DNA from: Trogon surrucura
Taxonomy: Eukaryota; Chordata; Aves; Trogoniformes; Trogonidae
NCBI GenBank assembly: GCA_020746105.1
Contig: CM036621.1
Location: 51,928,264 to 51,992,263 of the forward strand
Length of the DNA: 64,000 bases
Direction of reading: 5' to 3'
The translations under genes were made by a program, and so were the position numbers. Positions 23,153-36,478 of this stretch are shown here, piece by piece; the stretch's first letter is position 1, and every line of letters starts with the position of its first letter. The notes under the pieces are model-generated. The model searched no databases. It was not told the DNA's origin and saw only the letters and a program-made list of their open reading frames with translations.

Positions 23153-26100
23153 TAAAACATCTAAGCAAGAAAGAAACAGGTTTTCTTATGTTATACAGAG
23201 TGGTTCCTGCCAATTTGCATCTGGATGGTAATTGTAACCCCCAAGGTTCTAAAAATTTTCTGTGTCTCATCTCATTTCATTTACTTCTCAAGGCTTCAGC
23301 TGAGGAGGTCACCAAGCACTTTCTTTGAAAAATTGATTCACCAACTGCAAAATTTCACAGTCAAGAATAATTCTTGCTGTTTGCTCTGCATTTTCACTGC
23401 AAGGAGCATTTCTCGATGTTCAGTCTGTATTTGACCTTTCTGAATTTCTTTGTATATTCTTGAAAAACTTTCAGATATAGACTTCAGAAATCCTACTTCT
23501 TGGTGATTTTTCTTAGTTCTTACTTTCTCTCACCATCACTTGATCCTTTTCCTAGTTAACCAATGTAACTGGTTTTAATCCCTTGAAGAATTATTCCTTT
23601 AGAGACACTGTATAAAATACACGGAGCATAACTGCAATTGGTGTGTGTATATATATATTTCAAGTGAAAAATCAAGTATGTGTTTTAAGTGAATGGGTAA
23701 GACGCGGTAGGAGGCTTTTTTAAGATGAGATTCTTCCTGGGTCAATCTCAACACAGCAAATTCATTGAAGTTTTATAAGTAGTTTCTAAGTTCTGAAACA
23801 TTAACTTATTTTCAACCAGCAATAAATGTGTAATCTTGGTTGCTTGGTACACCAGAAGATCAGAAGGTAAGTTTTTTGTGCATTATCTCTTAGAAAGCAA
23901 TGACCTCTCCTCATGACCAGTTTCAGCAGAAAGTGTAGCAAGGTATTGTTTTTTAAATGCTTCCTATTTGGACAGATAATGGCTTATAATTGCTTAATAA
24001 ATGTGTTGGTTAGTAACTAGTGATGTTTCATTCCTCTGAAATACTCTCTGCAAATAGCTCAGTCCAATGAAAGTCCTTGGTTTATTGATCCTATATCCTG
24101 TTCTTTCTCTTTCATCTTGGTGCAAGTCCTTTCATCCTTCTCTTACTACTGGCATTCGTTGGTTTTTGTTCACATTTGCATTTGTCGATGACCCTGAAGT
24201 ATAAGCTGCTGCTTGAAAGTTGTAAAGTTTCTCCCACCTTAACTGGGTAGGATCAGAACTTCTACTCGAAGCATGCTAAGATTTCTATTTCTCTTCCTAC
24301 AAAGTGATTACTTTCATAATTAATTGAAACAGCCCAACGTACATTTTCACAAGACACTACTCTGGCACTATGGAAGGATCTAAATGTAGCAAGTAGCAAA
24401 TATTTTTTAATTTTTTTTTTTTTTATATTAAGAGAAGTGATCTTCTGCTGTCTTTGTGATTAAAACCATTGCAAATAATATGCAGTGTTAGGATGAGACA
24501 ATGTGTCTTAGGGTCTATTTAAATGTTAGTGCCACTTTTTGGCATATTTTTTTTTACCAGAAGGAAAATATAGGTACAAAGCAGCAACAATCATGTTTCC
24601 TAAGCGTGGAAACTTGGATAAGACACAAGCTACAAGTCAGCCTGTGTGGAAATTTTAGGAAGATGCCTACAGTAAGTACATCTGGGATGTTCAGTGCTTG
24701 TCTTTACAAGAGGAAACAATTGTTGCTCTGGCTGTTTGTATTTGCCTAACCTTCCATTATCAAATAAAATCCAGAACAAAATACAATTTCTGTCTGAGAT
24801 AAATATGACTGTGGAATCCCCAGAAAGACTCTAAAGGTCAGATCACCTGTTTTGAAATATTGCTCCCCAGTATCCACAAAGTCTTAGTGACATTAAACAG
24901 TACGACGTGTAGGTTGCTAGAAGGTACCTCAGTGTTATATATTTAAAGGACAAACTGTAGCCTAGAAATAAATAACTAAAAAAGTCATTTGATGGAAGAT
25001 GTCTAGCTCTCACTAGTATTTGTGGAATAAGAATATTGTGGAAACGGCTTTGAATTTGGCAGCAGATGAGTTCCAGATCTTTGGAGCTCCTGGCACTTTG
25101 TCTGCTGATCTGGTCAGAGAGAGGCTCTTATTAGGTCAAGGGACAATTGCTAAAGCTGACTTCCACACTGATGTATTTTGCAAAGAAAAATGGTGATCAT
25201 GTTGTACATAGATGGACAAATATTTGTGTTTTATAATCATTTACGTAGAGATTAGAAAAAAATGAATCACAAGAAGGTACTTTTCTTCCTTTGAAAATGG
25301 ATAGAATTTTAATTAACCTGATTTCTTAATTAGAAAATATAGCTCTATAGGAAGCTTGCTGTTTTGGTCTTTTTTTCTTCTATAGCCTATTTTACTAGGA
25401 AGCTTTTTGATATTTAAATAATTTCTTGAGCATCTACTTGAATTAGGTAATTTAATCTAAAAAAGTAGAGAAAAAGCCAAGTGTATCTAAAAATATTAAT
25501 TGGAAAACATCTTTTATTAGGGATTTGTATGTGAGCAAGAGACTTATTTTCCTGTTTACTAAATTCTCAAATGTAAGTGCATGCACACAATTATATAAAG
25601 CATCTGTCTGCTAAGAAAATACACACAAAGATTGTACAATGACACATGATTACTAGGACTGTGAAAATAATATACTCAGCAAAACCACTGGTGGTGATGG
25701 GCAAATTTTTTCAAAAGTGCAATTGTTGGTGTCTTCGGGGGATGGGGACAAAGATGGTTTTGGAAATCAGTGGAAGTTGGACATGCAATTGCCATTTCAG
25801 ATGCCTCCGAAAATTTCCTTCCAAGAGTTAATCAGTAAATGGGAAAACATAAGGGAGAGATGGGGTGAATATGCGTTTGTGAGTAACTACAGCGACACAG
25901 ATACAACTCTGATATTCTGGTCAGCAGGAGCGATACAGGAGCAGTGCAAGAGTTTCAATAGCAAGCAGAGATTTGTGCATAAAAGCAAACTCTGACAGGG
26001 AATTAAGGCTGAAATGAGACATGTTTCTGTAAGGGACTGCTTCCATATTATCACAATAAGATTATGTTTCGTTTCTCAGGAGATACTTTTTATGATGAAA

Positions 26101-28446
26101 TTTCACTCCTGAACTGCCCTAGATTCGACACGTGATTGAGTCACCTTGAATCCCATAATCATTTAAATGAAAAAAATCTTATTCAACTTCAAAACAAGAA
26201 TTTTTACTCCATGTAACTCTTTTACAACATGCCCTCTCTCTGTTAACACACTGCTATCAGAAACCATTTCAAACTTTTGGAAAACGTATGAGTCCAAGTG
26301 TAAATGAGATTCTACTGCTTTTACTTAACTATGCAAAAAGTTGAGTACTTAATAGTCTAAGCATATTTGTTTAGGAGGATTTCTGTAATGCAGAGCAAAT
26401 CTGTGAGCCAAAATGTTAATGTCAATATACTGTGTTAAAGGAAGCATTTAATTGCCTCTATTGGTTACACCTATATAGCTTTTAATGGCTTGATTGTTCA
26501 ATAATGCACAATTTAACCTCTGAGTGGTTTAGTATAGCTTGGGGGAAAAAAGCAACATTCCATATATTTACAGTTCTTACAGTTAGAAAATATTGCCTAA
26601 CGGTGTCCTGTCAGGCACTAAAGATCACCAAGGTACAGAATCAGCTTTGCTTGGCCCCTGTTATCTTCTAAGGAAACTCTGGTTTAAATTGAACAGCTTC
26701 CATCAAATTAAACTGGCAAAGCAGAACAGCCTCCTGTTCTGGATATCATACTTGCAGAATGACACATTAGGTTGTCCCCGTAGCGGAGTTAGGATCACAC
26801 TTTGTAAGATTAAATTTCTTGGTGTTATTTTCTTTTTTGTATATGTATCTCTCATGCTAACTGAGTTATGGTCTAAGCTTAGACCTTTAGTTTAGCCATA
26901 ACAATAAAAAACAACCTAACAAGCTTTCGAAATCTTCAGTCTTGTAAAATTTTTATCGCTGGTATGATTAGCTTGAAACACAGCTAACCTGTTACCCATA
27001 TCAGGTTTTGTTTGTCCTCAAGCTCAAACCATTGATGTTATTGAACTGCTTTAGGGCTAATCACTGTTTAATCTAGGAAGCTGTTACATTGCTTCTCTCC
27101 ACAGTGCTGATGTGTTTCAAGCTGTAGATTAGGACCAGTATAGCATGAACACTAATAATTCCTCTGTTAAGATCGTTCTAGGGAGATAAAGATATTTCAT
27201 TGCTGAATGGGAAGTCACTCGCACCGTGACTACTTTTTGCCTCTTTGTGGTCACATAGGTGATATTCATGTTTCCATCCCTTGTATTAATTTTAGAAAGA
27301 GAGGTTAAAAAGTTGTCTTAATGGTGTTTTAAAATCACTGAACATTTTGGGTGATAGCTGTTAGGTTAAGCAGAAGTGAAATGTAGGGCTTTGAGCCCTT
27401 CATCCTTTGCAAGACTAGAGGAAAGATATCTAATTTTTCTTTCAGCCAAAGTGTAATGTTCTGTGGTACCTTTTGACATATCTTTGAGCCTTCAGTGGGT
27501 AGAACACTTGATGAAATACTTTTGAATCAGGAAATCAGTAGAACTATGTTGATTTTTGCTGGATGTAAACCAGATCTCTGCAAAAGAAAGCCTGAGAAAT
27601 AGCTATTTGAGCAAGGTGCTTCCTAAAAACGTCATGTAATGAGTGTAGGTAAGGACAACTTCTCTGTAAAGAATAAGCATTCATTTTGTGTTGAAGATTG
27701 GCTTTTTATAAGTTTTTCTTATCTGATGAAATACTCAGTATCCCATCCTCCATTTAAGAGGTACGTCTAGGGTCATAGATACGGGAGAACATGGTTGTAC
27801 ATGCACACTACAGCACTAAGGGAAGGAAATTTAAGTACATAACTCAAGATATTCACTATGGTAATATGGAGTAAAATACAAGGTAGATTATTGAGTTGTC
27901 AGAGACGAACTGCAAATGGAGGTGGTATCACATGAAGTGGGATCCTAGCAAAGTCTGAGATTTCAGTACATTTTATATAAATACAGAGAGCTAAGTCTCC
28001 TTCTGAGAGTCATGGTAATGGTATAGATCTGTCTTAGGCACCATAAAAGAGATGCATGATGATTATCGCAGGCAATAGCTGGTATCCAACAAAGGTTTTT
28101 AGCAGGTGACACTCCATTATTTTAAGAGATGGAAGAGGAGCCATTGTGAAGTATTCCTGCTTAATCAACAACAAAATTAGTTTTCATGCACAAGCTGCTA
28201 TGAAAGAATTGCTGTGTTGTTAACAGGTCATTCAGTGGCCAAATTTAGAAAAAAAAAAAAAAAAGCTTCTAGTTTTTACCCACAGTACTATTCATCACTG
28301 TTTGTAAACCTGCAGTCTTAATGCAAGAATAACTGCTAATGTTTTATTTAAAATAAATGAATTTTAGCTAAGAATTGTCTCAAACTATATTTATGACCCT
28401 GGACTTGCTGGTGTTAATTGAGACATGCAGACTTAATGTGACAGTG
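23153..28446. other. Anonymous non-coding DNA, 5.3 kb
   Basis: No recognisable gene. Frames of up to about 100 codons (26593-26895, 25717-25995) have no known domain. A GT/AT dinucleotide run lies at 23641-23658, a 16-bp palindrome at 26870-26885 and an A16 run at 28249-28264. Confidence 0.5.
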
Positions 28447-28634
28447 TATGTCACTCCAGTCTTCAAAAAGAAAAAGAAGGAGGTTGTAGAGTCTCCTTCT
28501 CTGGAGACTTTCAAAACCCACCTGGTCTGTGTGATCCTGTGTGGCCTGCGCTGAATGATCCTGCTCTGGCAGGGGGATCGGACTAGATGATCTCTAGAGG
28601 TCCCTTCCAACACCTAACATTCTATGATTCTATG
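28447..28634 (+). mobile_element. CR1 LINE, internally deleted 190-bp copy
   Basis: Plus-strand CR1 made of two non-adjacent parts. Positions 28448-28483 match RT-coding sequence (reading VTPVFKKKKKE, equivalent to [11 protein letters not shown] at about 8375-8407). From 28479 onward the sequence is the ORF2 C-terminus ([13 protein letters not shown]) and 3' UTR (GGGGGATCGGACTAGATGAT). It ends with two octamers at 28619-28634. The two parts meet at GGAGG (28479-28483), a shared short homology, so about 1.2 kb of the RT region is missing relative to the copies at 7838 and 11002. Template jumping during reverse transcription or a later deletion would both explain it. Confidence 0.85.
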
Positions 28635-28867
28635 AAAAAGAATACCATTGCCCTGTAGAATAGAAATTTTTACATATGAAAATCTGTGGCTATTTTATTT
28701 AAGGAAGGATTTAAAATAAATTACTCTTTAACTAGTGCAAAATGACTTAATGGGAAATGTGAGCAAAGAGCAGAAGATACAAAATATTAACTGTCTATTC
28801 AGTTTTGGTTTTACCATAAAAGGTTAATTATTTTTTAAAATTATTATTAAAACGCAACAGGGGACAA

Positions 28868-29607
28868 GAACAGAATAAGGAACAGGTCAAAGAAGTCTTA
28901 CATGAATTAGACACTTTCATCTCAACAGGATCTGATGAGTTTTACTCTGGGGCATTTCAGAACTAACAAAACCAGTGTCTGTGCTTAAAATTGGGTAAGA
29001 TCCCAGAGAACTAGAGAAGACTCAAACTAAGTGTTATTTCCAAAGACAGATGGAATACAGAGTTTTAGGAAATATTAAGCAGGCAGCCTAATTATGAAAT
29101 GCAAAGAAGATGCTGCAAAATTAAGGGATCCATATGTATATATGTAGAAACTGAGAATAAGCTGCTGATATGATGGACTGTCAAGAACAAATCATACGAT
29201 TTCTGTGACTGCTCATAACATGCTTAAATGAAAAGGTTGTGATGTCAGGGTAAATTAGCAGATGTAATAAAATTTTAGTGAAAATTTGTATGTAGCCCAC
29301 TACAGCATTTGCAAAAGCAAGCAACAAGCACGTGGTCTTAGTAAAATTGTCATAAAATGTACCCACCTTATACAAGAGGCAGACACCCTCTTTCCGCCCC
29401 CTCTCCTTCCCTCAAATAAAAGTTGTTATCAGTGTTTTCCCGTGTTGTTGGAAGGATTTATTTCCTCTGGGTTCAGTACTGGATGAAATTCTGTATCTTA
29501 CAGAGTGGTGAACTTTGTAGTCAGTGTCCAACTATGCTTCTATTCCATTTTAATATTTTATAGTATACAAAACCTGATACCTCACTGATGATGAGGAACT
29601 AAATTTG
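28868..29607 (+). mobile_element. Ancient CR1/L3-like LINE remnant (RT region)
   Basis: A heavily decayed plus-strand LINE fragment with no open frame. Three RT landmarks appear in the right order and near the right spacing compared with the copy at 7838. The first is QVKEVLHELDTFISTGSDE (about 28882-28938), matching the [14 protein letters not shown] block. The second is a degraded GKLADVIKF (about 29250-29276), resembling the segment before motif A. The third is TCTGGGTTCAGTACTGGAT at 29466-29484, matching the motif B codons of PQGSVLGP. A possible LTDDEEL at about 29581-29601 may be motif C. The first landmark lies about 540 bp before motif B, against about 560 bp in the young copy. Stops and indels throughout imply great age. 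I cannot tell CR1 from L3 by eye. Confidence 0.6.
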
Positions 29608-32600
29608 CGTGTTAACTGCATGTGACAGGACACCTGCAAACCCAAAAGCTGGGATGTCCTATGGTCTGCCTTAAAACTTTTTCCTCATTTTACTTGGCTT
29701 TTGTTGTGTGAAGATTTTTCAGAAAAAATTAGGACAGGCAAGTTAATAACAAAACTGGCATAATATATATTCCTTCAGTGTGTTAGGTTTTTTTTTGAGA
29801 AGCTTCCACGCTCCTGGGGTTTAGCAACACTGTCATTTGCAATCTGTAATTTTCCTGTTTTCTGCAATGACAGAGGATTAAAGACCAATTAGGTTTCTAT
29901 CTGAGCACTAATCCAAGCTTTGGAAAACTTTCCATTGTTCAGATTTATATTTGAATGTAAGCACACTTCATTATTCCAGCAAATTTTATATTTAATGTGT
30001 TTTATCATATCCCCACACAACAGCAAAAGATTGCCATACTTCTTATTTTTAAAATAAATGTTAAATAGCTTTTTTATGATACGTGGACCTGCATCATCAT
30101 CTCAAGCTGAACATTTAGAATTGAAGGACTGTTTGTAAGGGATTCAAGAGTAGCAAAGAAAATTCCTAAGCGCTTGGTTTTTTCAACAAATTAGATTTAT
30201 ACTGGTTTTGTAAAGATCCGGTTCTCATTGTAATATTACATATAATTTCATCACTTCTTGACATTATATTATATAACCTTATTTTTTTGATCAAAATAGT
30301 GATGAGTAAGGCAAGATGCCATTTATTTTTAATTGCTTTAAATCAAAACTTGTAGGCTGTCATAGAGTGGGTGGGGAGGTGTGCGCTGAGTTTCTCAGGC
30401 AGGGAACGTTGTTTGAAGCAATTACCTAACCTGCTTAGAGACATTCAGAGAAATCTTTCATATTTTAAAGCATTTTCTGTTTGACGTGAAACATGAATAT
30501 TTCCATGTGGACAAGAGATAAGCTGCTTTTAAAGTGGTTTTCAAGTGTGTTTGGAAAAAGAAAAAAGCATGAGGCCCCTGGAGTTCCTTTCTTGAATTCC
30601 AACTTGGATGTAGTGTTTGCAAAGTCACTCAACAGCGGTGGTGAATGTCAGCAGGCATATGACTGTTGTTTATTGGTCTGAATTTTCTTTTTTTTTTTGT
30701 TTTGCTCCTCATTGCCTATGATTTTCATGATGTTTCTAGTTCAATGTAGTATTTTTTTTTCCTCAAGAGATAAGTGACATAGTTGACCTGCAAGCATGTC
30801 TCCGGGCTAAGGACCTCAAGAAAACTGATGAGAATACTTTTTATGATGGCAAAAAGAGTACTTTGAGACTGACTTTTCTAATTTTGGATAGTGTTTGTTT
30901 TTATAACATCCTATAATTTTACTGCTTTAATTCCACTGTGCCTTGGACTGTTACACCATTGGGAAGGAGGCAAATTTGGGAACTGGGACAGAAGCTCATT
31001 ACTTAAATAATTTTCTGCTTGCAGGAAGGAGCAATTTGCCAGGGACAGTTTGTTGCTTTGTAAGTCATAGCCTGACTTATAAATTTTAATGTCCACCTGC
31101 TCTGGTCCCAGAAGAAAGATTTCTTACCTGTCTCCTCGACAGTCAGCATCTCCCCTATAAGTGTATAAGGAGTACCTTGCTCTTCTCAGATTTGCCTGTA
31201 GGATTTGTCTACCAGGATTTCCAAGTCTACCAAGTTTCCTTGCCATGAGATTATAACAGGACCACCACATCATATCTGCACATCTGGAATCACAGGTTAG
31301 ACACAACTATGTCACTCAAGTAAGCCCACCATATGCGCTGTTTGTTTTAGATTAATCCTTTTACCATGTGGGTTTTTTTTCTCCTTAGAAAAGGGGACTT
31401 CTATGTTCTCAGGAAGAACAATTTTTTTTTGTAAATACAAAATAGCTTAATAAAGTTTTAGTATATAATAAGAATATAGCTTTCATGTTTAGAAGCTGTA
31501 CCAGGCCCCACACAAAGCCTCTTTTAGTCTTCACTGATTTACCACTTGAAATGAGTAAGAAATGTTTATTTTTTAACATTTCTGTGCTATTGATTAATAA
31601 AATGAAATTTTGGTAGTTAGGCTATGATGGCAGAAAGTAGGTATTCATCAAGAAATCCCATTAATGTCTAAAATGTATATGATTTTAGTAGTACTGCTTT
31701 CATTCAATAATACTAGTATCAGTTTAATAATATCACATAGTAGTTAGCTAGGTTCTTCTCTCCTGTGTAAGCAAAGTGGAAAATGGTATGATTATAACTA
31801 TTACGCTATTTTAAAGAAGAAAATGCTGAGACACAAAGAAAAAACTAAATTCCCTGAACTTGCATGAGACAATGGGTTCCAAGAAGCATTAAAATCAATA
31901 GCCATTGCCCCTATAATCAGCCCATCACAGCATACACAGTGCACAATCCATAAACTGGTATTTGCATAGATTTGCATATGAATAAAGTAAGACATATTCA
32001 ACTGTTCTGGCAATATTAAAAAATCTTGGGCTTAAGATATCTGACAACAGCAGAACTTCAGAAGACTAAGAAAAATCCAAAAAGAATAGCATCTTTTAGT
32101 GACATTTTTATGGTATTGTAAAATTGTATTAGATGATACTGAAATTAAAGGCATAGTTTGCAAACCTGTTTTGGAACATAGTTTCCATCATAGCTTTGGT
32201 TTAGAGATGGACATGCAGGAGATTGTTCTCAGCAGCTAAATATAAGAAAATTGCTCTCCCTGGATTTTCTTACTCATTGATTTAGAAGAGGGTAGTTAAA
32301 ATTAAGGGCTGTTATTGCTGCTTCAACTAAAACCTGACTCTGACTCCTTTCCTAGAGGAACTCGTTGCTTTCTCTTGTCTTTAGAGGGAATGTAGGCTGG
32401 GAGAGCTAAGCTGAAGTTCATGTTTCTGAATACTTTATGTGCAGAAATTTCTTTGATGTCATAAAGTATCCACATTACAATACCCTTAATACAACCTTCC
32501 AAATTCCCTTTGCCATGCAGACACAAAAGGCCTGAATTTTTGATTTTCTGTGACCTCTTTATGCTGTTGGAGTAGCATAAAGTGACTCTGGAGCCGGCAA

Positions 32601-35600
32601 GAGTGCTAACTGGGGGATGTTGCTCTTGGCATAAAGCTGGCAAAACATCTTTGTACTTTGCTATGGCAGTCCCCATTATTCTGTCATATTCAGGAATAGG
32701 AAAGAAGAATCAGTCATTGTGGATGGAGAAGCCAGGAAGGAGGATTGAAGCAGATGTTGTCAGGGATGAGGAGGAGATGGCAGATGCGAGACCTAAATTT
32801 GTATTGGTGGGAAGCCAGGGCACAACATGCTCCATCTGCTCCCAACTGCGTGTGACCCAAGCAGCAGTGAAATCTGTGTTATTAAGTGGAATTTACCCTC
32901 TAGGGCAGGAAATTCCCCTTTCAGAAGAGGAGAACAGTTAAAGTGATATAGGGGGGGGGGGGGGGGGGGGGGGTAGGGGAAGATGTTATGAATAAGGCAA
33001 GATTTGTCAGAGGTGGTTAATGAATCACTGATGGAACATTGTTGTGTTGTTAATGAAATAAATGTAATTATTATAATTTTTTAAGAAAAGACATATGTCC
33101 TTGTTTCAACCATTCCCTGGATGAGGAATGAAATATGCTGGAGGGATGTGAGAGTTACACTTGTGGTGCACGATGAAAGCCTGGATCTGGATTATGATCC
33201 CTCAAAACAACAGCAGCATCCAGCAGAAAGCTGGAAGCAGTGGCGATCATGCTTGTAGGAGATGACCTTTCCTAGACAACAATGAGGTTCTCAGCAGTTT
33301 GTCAAAACCTGTCAGATGTATACATTTCTCTGGAGGAAGGTCTGCTGCAGGGGAAAAGTTCTAGTTTCTGTCTGCTTCCAGCAAGAGCTTCCTTGTCTTC
33401 TGTGTTCAGGAAAAAAAAATATCTAAAAGTAGACTGTTTTCTTGAATGCTGTTCAGCTTCATTCCAGGCTGCTTTTGATACAACTAAACCAAGTTACATT
33501 TAAAACCTACCCAGATTGCATTTTTCTTGTTTTTCCTGAAAGCCCAGACACCTACTGTCCATTGGTAGAGAGCGAGCCGAATTAAAGTCTGTTTATGAAA
33601 AACAGAAATGTATGCCATATTTTACAAAATGTTGTGAATGTCCTAATATTTAGCATCCTAGGAGCTTGGCTGGCTCCTACTGCACAGAAATGTGCATTTC
33701 CTTTCCTTGAAAAATAGACTGCCTCATTAGAATAAAAGGAAGGTTTATGATGTGATCATAAAATGCTTCTGTCCATCCTAGTGTTTAGCTCAATAAAGAC
33801 ACAGAGAACAATGAAAGAAACTCAACAATAAAAATTTTGTTATCCCTTTTAGTGGCAGAAAACACTTCAAGATCATAACAATTTCAAGACCATCCCAGTT
33901 TCAATATGTTATGATGTCACTTAATTGACTTGGACCACTGTGCACTACAGAAGGATGTCAATAGATGACCTTTTTAGAGGTATGTAATCGGAAGTTGTTT
34001 TAAATGAGAAATAAGCCTCAATGAATGGTTTTATTCTGCTCAGAGAAAGGCTGCAAATGAAATATTTATTGCTGAACTGTTAAAGAGTTTATAGGATTAT
34101 AGAGAAAAAATAATAATAATAAGCATAAGTAAGAAATATCCATGTGTTTATAAAATGAAAATGTCTGTAAAAACAGCTGCCCGGTGTTGAAAGAATGAGG
34201 TAAGACAGACAAAAGTATTGATATTTCAGAAAGAAAACTCAAAGACTGAATTAATTTAGTTTCTGGTTATTGCCATGGACACAGTTCCTGATCTTGACCT
34301 TTAAGTTTCACCTCTGCCCTGTGATAATTGCAATGAATTCCTTTGAGTTATAGTGAATGATAAAGCTTACGGATGGTAATTAACAGTAAGTCCTGAAATA
34401 AATTCTAATCTAACATGTTGCAATTTTTCACTGTAATTGATTATGGTATTGATAGTGTAAACATAATTTCCTCTGCTTTATAACAGAAAACTTAATCATT
34501 GGAAAAATAGTCTGGTAGAACTGGTGTGCTAGTGCCTTTCAGTCTGCTGCTGTAAGAGCGGAGGTGATCTATTCCTCTTTGTATCAATGTGGATATATTC
34601 TTGGAATATTCTTGATTAAGGTGGAAAAGGGACAGAAAAATAAAAATTTTGAATAAAAAATCAGGATTTTTTAAAATCCTTTTTAGTATGTCTTTGATCT
34701 CCTTGAGGTTCTCTTCTCATTTGGAATGTTGTTCCTGAGAGAATAGTAATTTTTGCCTGTGTCCAGCAGGACACATTGATGTCTGAAAGGAAACTGGGCA
34801 GGAGGTAACCACATAAGTCAGAAGAATTTTGTTTCATGTTGAAGGAAAGCTTTGGTTTGTTACTGTTCTCATTGTGTAGGCACTTTACTATTTTACTGTA
34901 ATACAGGGTCCTGGAGTTACTCCTCCTTGTATCTCCACACTCTCTCTGGAAGCCCAAATCCGGGTGGAATCTGGAAATGCAGGTGCCCCTTGATGAAAGA
35001 GCTCAGTTCAATCAGTGGTCTTGGAACAGGCCACCTCTGTGAGGGATGCCCATCTTGTTGAGATGCATTTCATGGTTGCCATGTGCTTTTCGAGTGGGGA
35101 TCTGACTTCTGCTCCTATTTCCATTCTAAGAATCACAAACTTCATCTCCCAAGGTGTTTCTGAACATCCAGCATCTAAATGACTTTGTTATGCAGGTGTT
35201 TTCCTTCCCTTCTGTTGAAACTTTTTGAATGTCCTTTCTAAAATTGCTTTCACTGGGCCACTGCCATTTTCGATCATTCTAGACTTCCGGGGATTAGCTA
35301 GTAATTGAAGGTGAAAAGCCATAACCAGAGAGTTAACTCACCAGCCCTGTGCATATATATATTATTCTACACAGTAATTGATACATGTTTATACAATTTG
35401 CCTGGTGGCCTAGGTTGTGGGTGGAGTGGAACTTCTGATATTTTTTTTCAGTTTTATATACAGCAATTTCATACTTGTTATTTTAATTTCAAAAAGACAA
35501 AACCTGAGCATTTCCTTTTACCACAGTCTGTTTTTTCTATGCTACCTGAGATTATCTGTAAACGGAGATATAAAAATTTGAATAAAACAAGCATGAACAT

Positions 35601-36366
35601 GACTGAATAACAGGTTATTAAATTTGCAGGAAGAGAATAAGTATTTAAATTAAGGAGACATCAAAAATCTGCATATAAAAATGTTTAGTGTAAAGACTAC
35701 AACATCTAACAAGATGAGACAAGCAAGAACTCATCAGCAGAAGTAGGGTCTAATTGGAATGGCACAGTAAGGAAGACAAAGAAAACTGACTTTTCAACCT
35801 CAGTTGTTTTGTTTTAAGGAAATGAAATTTGTCAAGAAACCGCAGAGAAATCTCATTCCACTGTTTACTGCCATATCATCAAGGTAACAGAAAAAAATGT
35901 GTTAGAGAAAAAAAAAAAGCATCAAAGAAATTCTGTAAAAAGAAATATCAGCCTGGGATAGATGGAAATGCTCCCTCTGAGTCAAATCAAACCTTAGAGC
36001 AGAATAATGCTCTCTTACGTGTTATCTTCATTAGCGACTATTCTGCATCCTATTTAGCAAGTATTTCTGTGAGTGGCAGAACACATGACGCTTGCTTTTC
36101 TCCAGTGCCATCTGTCGTGTGGAATCTCTAATAATGGTTGAATCTGCTTCGTAAACACTTCTTCAGTGGGAGTATTAATCTGTCTCTCTTCTTGGTCGTT
36201 TCATGCCACCTCTTCTGACAGACCTGGGAGTTTAATATCTTTGGTACTTCTAACCCAGTGTCAAACAGGGTTGACCTTGACTCCTAAGCAAGGATGAGAA
36301 GCTTGGTGTTTGGAGAATTATAGGGTGGAGAACGATGAATAATGGAAATGTTTAAGTCCTTTTTTA
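29608..36366. other. Anonymous non-coding DNA, 6.8 kb
   Basis: No recognisable gene. The longest open frame, 119 codons at 32582-32941 (+), and its overlapping antisense frame (32323-32676) have no known domain. The only strong local feature is a run of 23 G at 32951. The remainder is A+T-rich. Confidence 0.5.
32951..32979 (+). repeat. Poly(G) tract, (G)23-TA-G4
   Basis: Twenty-three consecutive G are followed by TA and four more G. Such a run can form G-quadruplex structures and is hard to sequence, so its length may not be exact. It sits in otherwise A+T-rich non-coding DNA. It is read directly; no function is claimed. Confidence 0.9.
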
Positions 36367-36478
36367 TAGAGTCATGGAATGTGTTGGGTTGGAAGGGACT
36401 TCTTTAAAGGTCATCTAGTCCAACCCCTCTGCTTAGAGCAGGGACACCTTTAACCAGATCAGGTTGCTCAGAGACATG
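36367..36478 (-). mobile_element. CR1 LINE, 3'-end fragment
   Basis: Minus-strand CR1 3' end of about 110 bp. On the plus strand it reads GAGTCATGGAATGTGTTGGG, then GGAAGGGAC, then GGTCATCTAGTCCAACCCC, then GCAGGGACACC, which is the reverse complement of a typical CR1 3' UTR. One degraded terminal octamer remains at the 36368 edge. It is 5'-truncated near 36478 within the ORF2 C-terminal region. Confidence 0.88.

Noticed and set aside
26870-26885. 16-bp perfect palindrome GGTCTAAGCTTAGACC
   Set aside because: It has no spacer, partner or context. Isolated palindromes of this size can occur in non-coding DNA of this length.
28380-28613. Minus-strand frame of 77 codons
   Set aside because: Antisense to the internally deleted CR1 copy; the poly-Phe run is the reverse of the poly-Lys codons.
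32323-32941. Overlapping frames of 117 (-) and 119 (+) codons
   Set aside because: Both strands are open over the same stretch, the proteins match nothing, and there is no splice or start context.
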